DNA from: Prevotella herbatica
GTDB taxonomy: Bacteria > Bacteroidota > Bacteroidia > Bacteroidales > Bacteroidaceae
Assembly (NCBI RefSeq): GCF_017347605.1
Contig: NZ_AP024484.1
Coordinates: forward strand, 2,990,501 to 3,054,500
Direction of reading: 5' to 3'
Length of the DNA stretch: 64,000 bases
Shown: in pieces, positions 63,551-64,000 of the stretch
How the letters are laid out: each line of letters begins with the position of its first letter
Numbering within the stretch: the stretch's first letter is position 1
Notes under the pieces: generated by a model
The model's database searches: none
What the model was told of the DNA's origin: nothing
Seen by the model: the letters and a program-made list of their open reading frames with translations, nothing else
Program-made: the position numbers and the translations under genes

Positions 63551-63804
63551 ACGGCCGTTTATATTACGGTTTAGGATGATGGAAGAGCAAGCAAGTGAGA
63601 GCAGATCCAAGCTAGCTTGAGCTATGTTGAGGGCAGCTGATATTTATGGAAGAAATAAAATACAAGGAAAAAGCGTCAATAAAATCAACGTAATTAAAAG
63701 ATTAATTTTTAATAGAGCAAGCGTGAAATGACTTAAAATCAAGGGGTATTTATGGAGAATACTACCCCCCTAAATAGAAAAAGATTCCAGAAAAAAAGAA
63801 AAAT

Positions 63805-63916
63805 AACCTACATTACCTACATTTTTGACTTAAATTGTTATTTATCAATAGTTTATATGATGTATATTAGTGCCTTTTCCTACATCTTTCCTACATGGTT
63901 CCTACATTATTAGCAC
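63805..63916 (-). repeat. Dispersed 112-bp repeat, copy B
   Basis: The inverted counterpart of 29893-30004: CCTACAT units at 63869, 63880 and 63891-63906, GTGCCTTTTCCTACATC, and ATTTTTGACTTAAAT with AACCTACATTACCTACAT at the other end. The length is identical to copy A; the AT-rich middle is diverged. Confidence 0.85.
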
Positions 63917-64000
63917 GTATTTGTATCTAAAACGATAGAATTTGATTAAAGTATAATACCAAAACCGCTTTTTAGTCTCACCATTAAGTCGTGTCTCTGG
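63917..64000 (+). pseudogene. Degenerate ORF start linked to repeat copy B (runs off the window)
   Basis: After the repeat a plus-strand frame reads IEFD, stop, SIIPKPLFSLTIKSCLW, parallel to MNFDDIAIRNSLFRLEH beside copy A. The nucleotide match (CTTTTTAG and TTAAGTCGTGT-C compared with CTTTTTAG and TTAGGTCGTGT-C) shows common descent. It is incomplete at the window edge. Confidence 0.45.

Larger units (their letters stand above)
63019..63804. other. Gene-free end of the fimbrial/DGR island
   Basis: About 800 bases without a supported gene. I compared it by eye with the variable region and saw no template-repeat match, and no frame has reverse transcriptase motifs. It contains a terminator (63202-63236) and CGCAGA repeats (63309-63550). 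The rest is AT-rich. Confidence 0.6.

Overview
The window looks like a chromosomal segment of a low-GC Bacteroidales bacterium, most likely Prevotella or a close relative. The evidence is the Bacteroidetes promoter signature (TTTG, about 19 nt, TAnnTTTG) in front of many genes, weak Shine-Dalgarno sites, a ribosomal protein S16 with an Ala/Glu-rich tail, the rseC-rnfBCDGE-A-galE order, the complete moxR/DUF58/BatA-E aerotolerance cluster, and a type V (FimA/Mfa-like) fimbrial locus. I see no rRNA, tRNA or CRISPR array.

Left half (0.6-28.8 kb) is core genome: a rhodanese lipoprotein, a small GNAT protein, RseC plus the six-subunit Rnf complex, GalE, S16, then a long co-directional run of moxR, DUF58, a membrane protein, batA, batB, batC, batD, batE, a PAP2 phosphatase, a QueA-type enzyme, a DUF2027/Smr protein and nadE. 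It ends at a bidirectional terminator. Convergent to it are rlmD and an OprP-like porin, and ppdK follows with a textbook promoter.

28.8-30.8 kb is a gene-poor graveyard. It holds a hairpin flanked by oppositely oriented repeat triplets, two palindromes, a 112-bp repeat element (a second copy lies inverted at 63.8 kb), several broken ORFs and a 122-bp MITE with 13-bp perfect ends and a 6-bp target duplication.

30.8-50.6 kb is carbohydrate and redox metabolism: a cyclophilin; a GH9 glucanase / HEAT-like / esterase operon; a glutaredoxin / DUF4186 operon; a GH130 phosphorylase plus GT4 fusion pair preceded by an overlapping 44-aa ORF; an alpha/beta hydrolase; a HAD hydrolase; and a flavin reductase. 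A sugar-oxidation cassette follows (aldo-keto reductase, amidohydrolase, FucP-type transporter, zinc dehydrogenase, divergent LacI regulator, acyltransferase). It is bracketed by the flavin reductase gene and a truncated second copy of that gene's 3' end.

50.6-64 kb is accessory DNA punctuated by CGCAGA-rich dispersed repeats. It has an unknown two-gene unit (soluble protein plus three-TM protein), a 490-aa protein with two internally duplicated HEPN-like halves (candidate RNase or defence protein), and a higher-GC type V fimbrial island. In that island a tyrosine recombinase lies next to a 238-bp segment bounded by 21-bp perfect inverted repeats (a probable invertible promoter). DUF3575, DUF3868, fimbrillin and Mfa2-like anchor genes follow. 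The last structural protein ends in a C-type-lectin-like domain with the hallmarks of a diversity-generating retroelement (DGR) variable region, followed by a short hairpin and an avd gene. No reverse transcriptase or template repeat is present. The island therefore appears to combine on/off switching with diversification of its putative tip adhesin; this is the most exciting system in the window.
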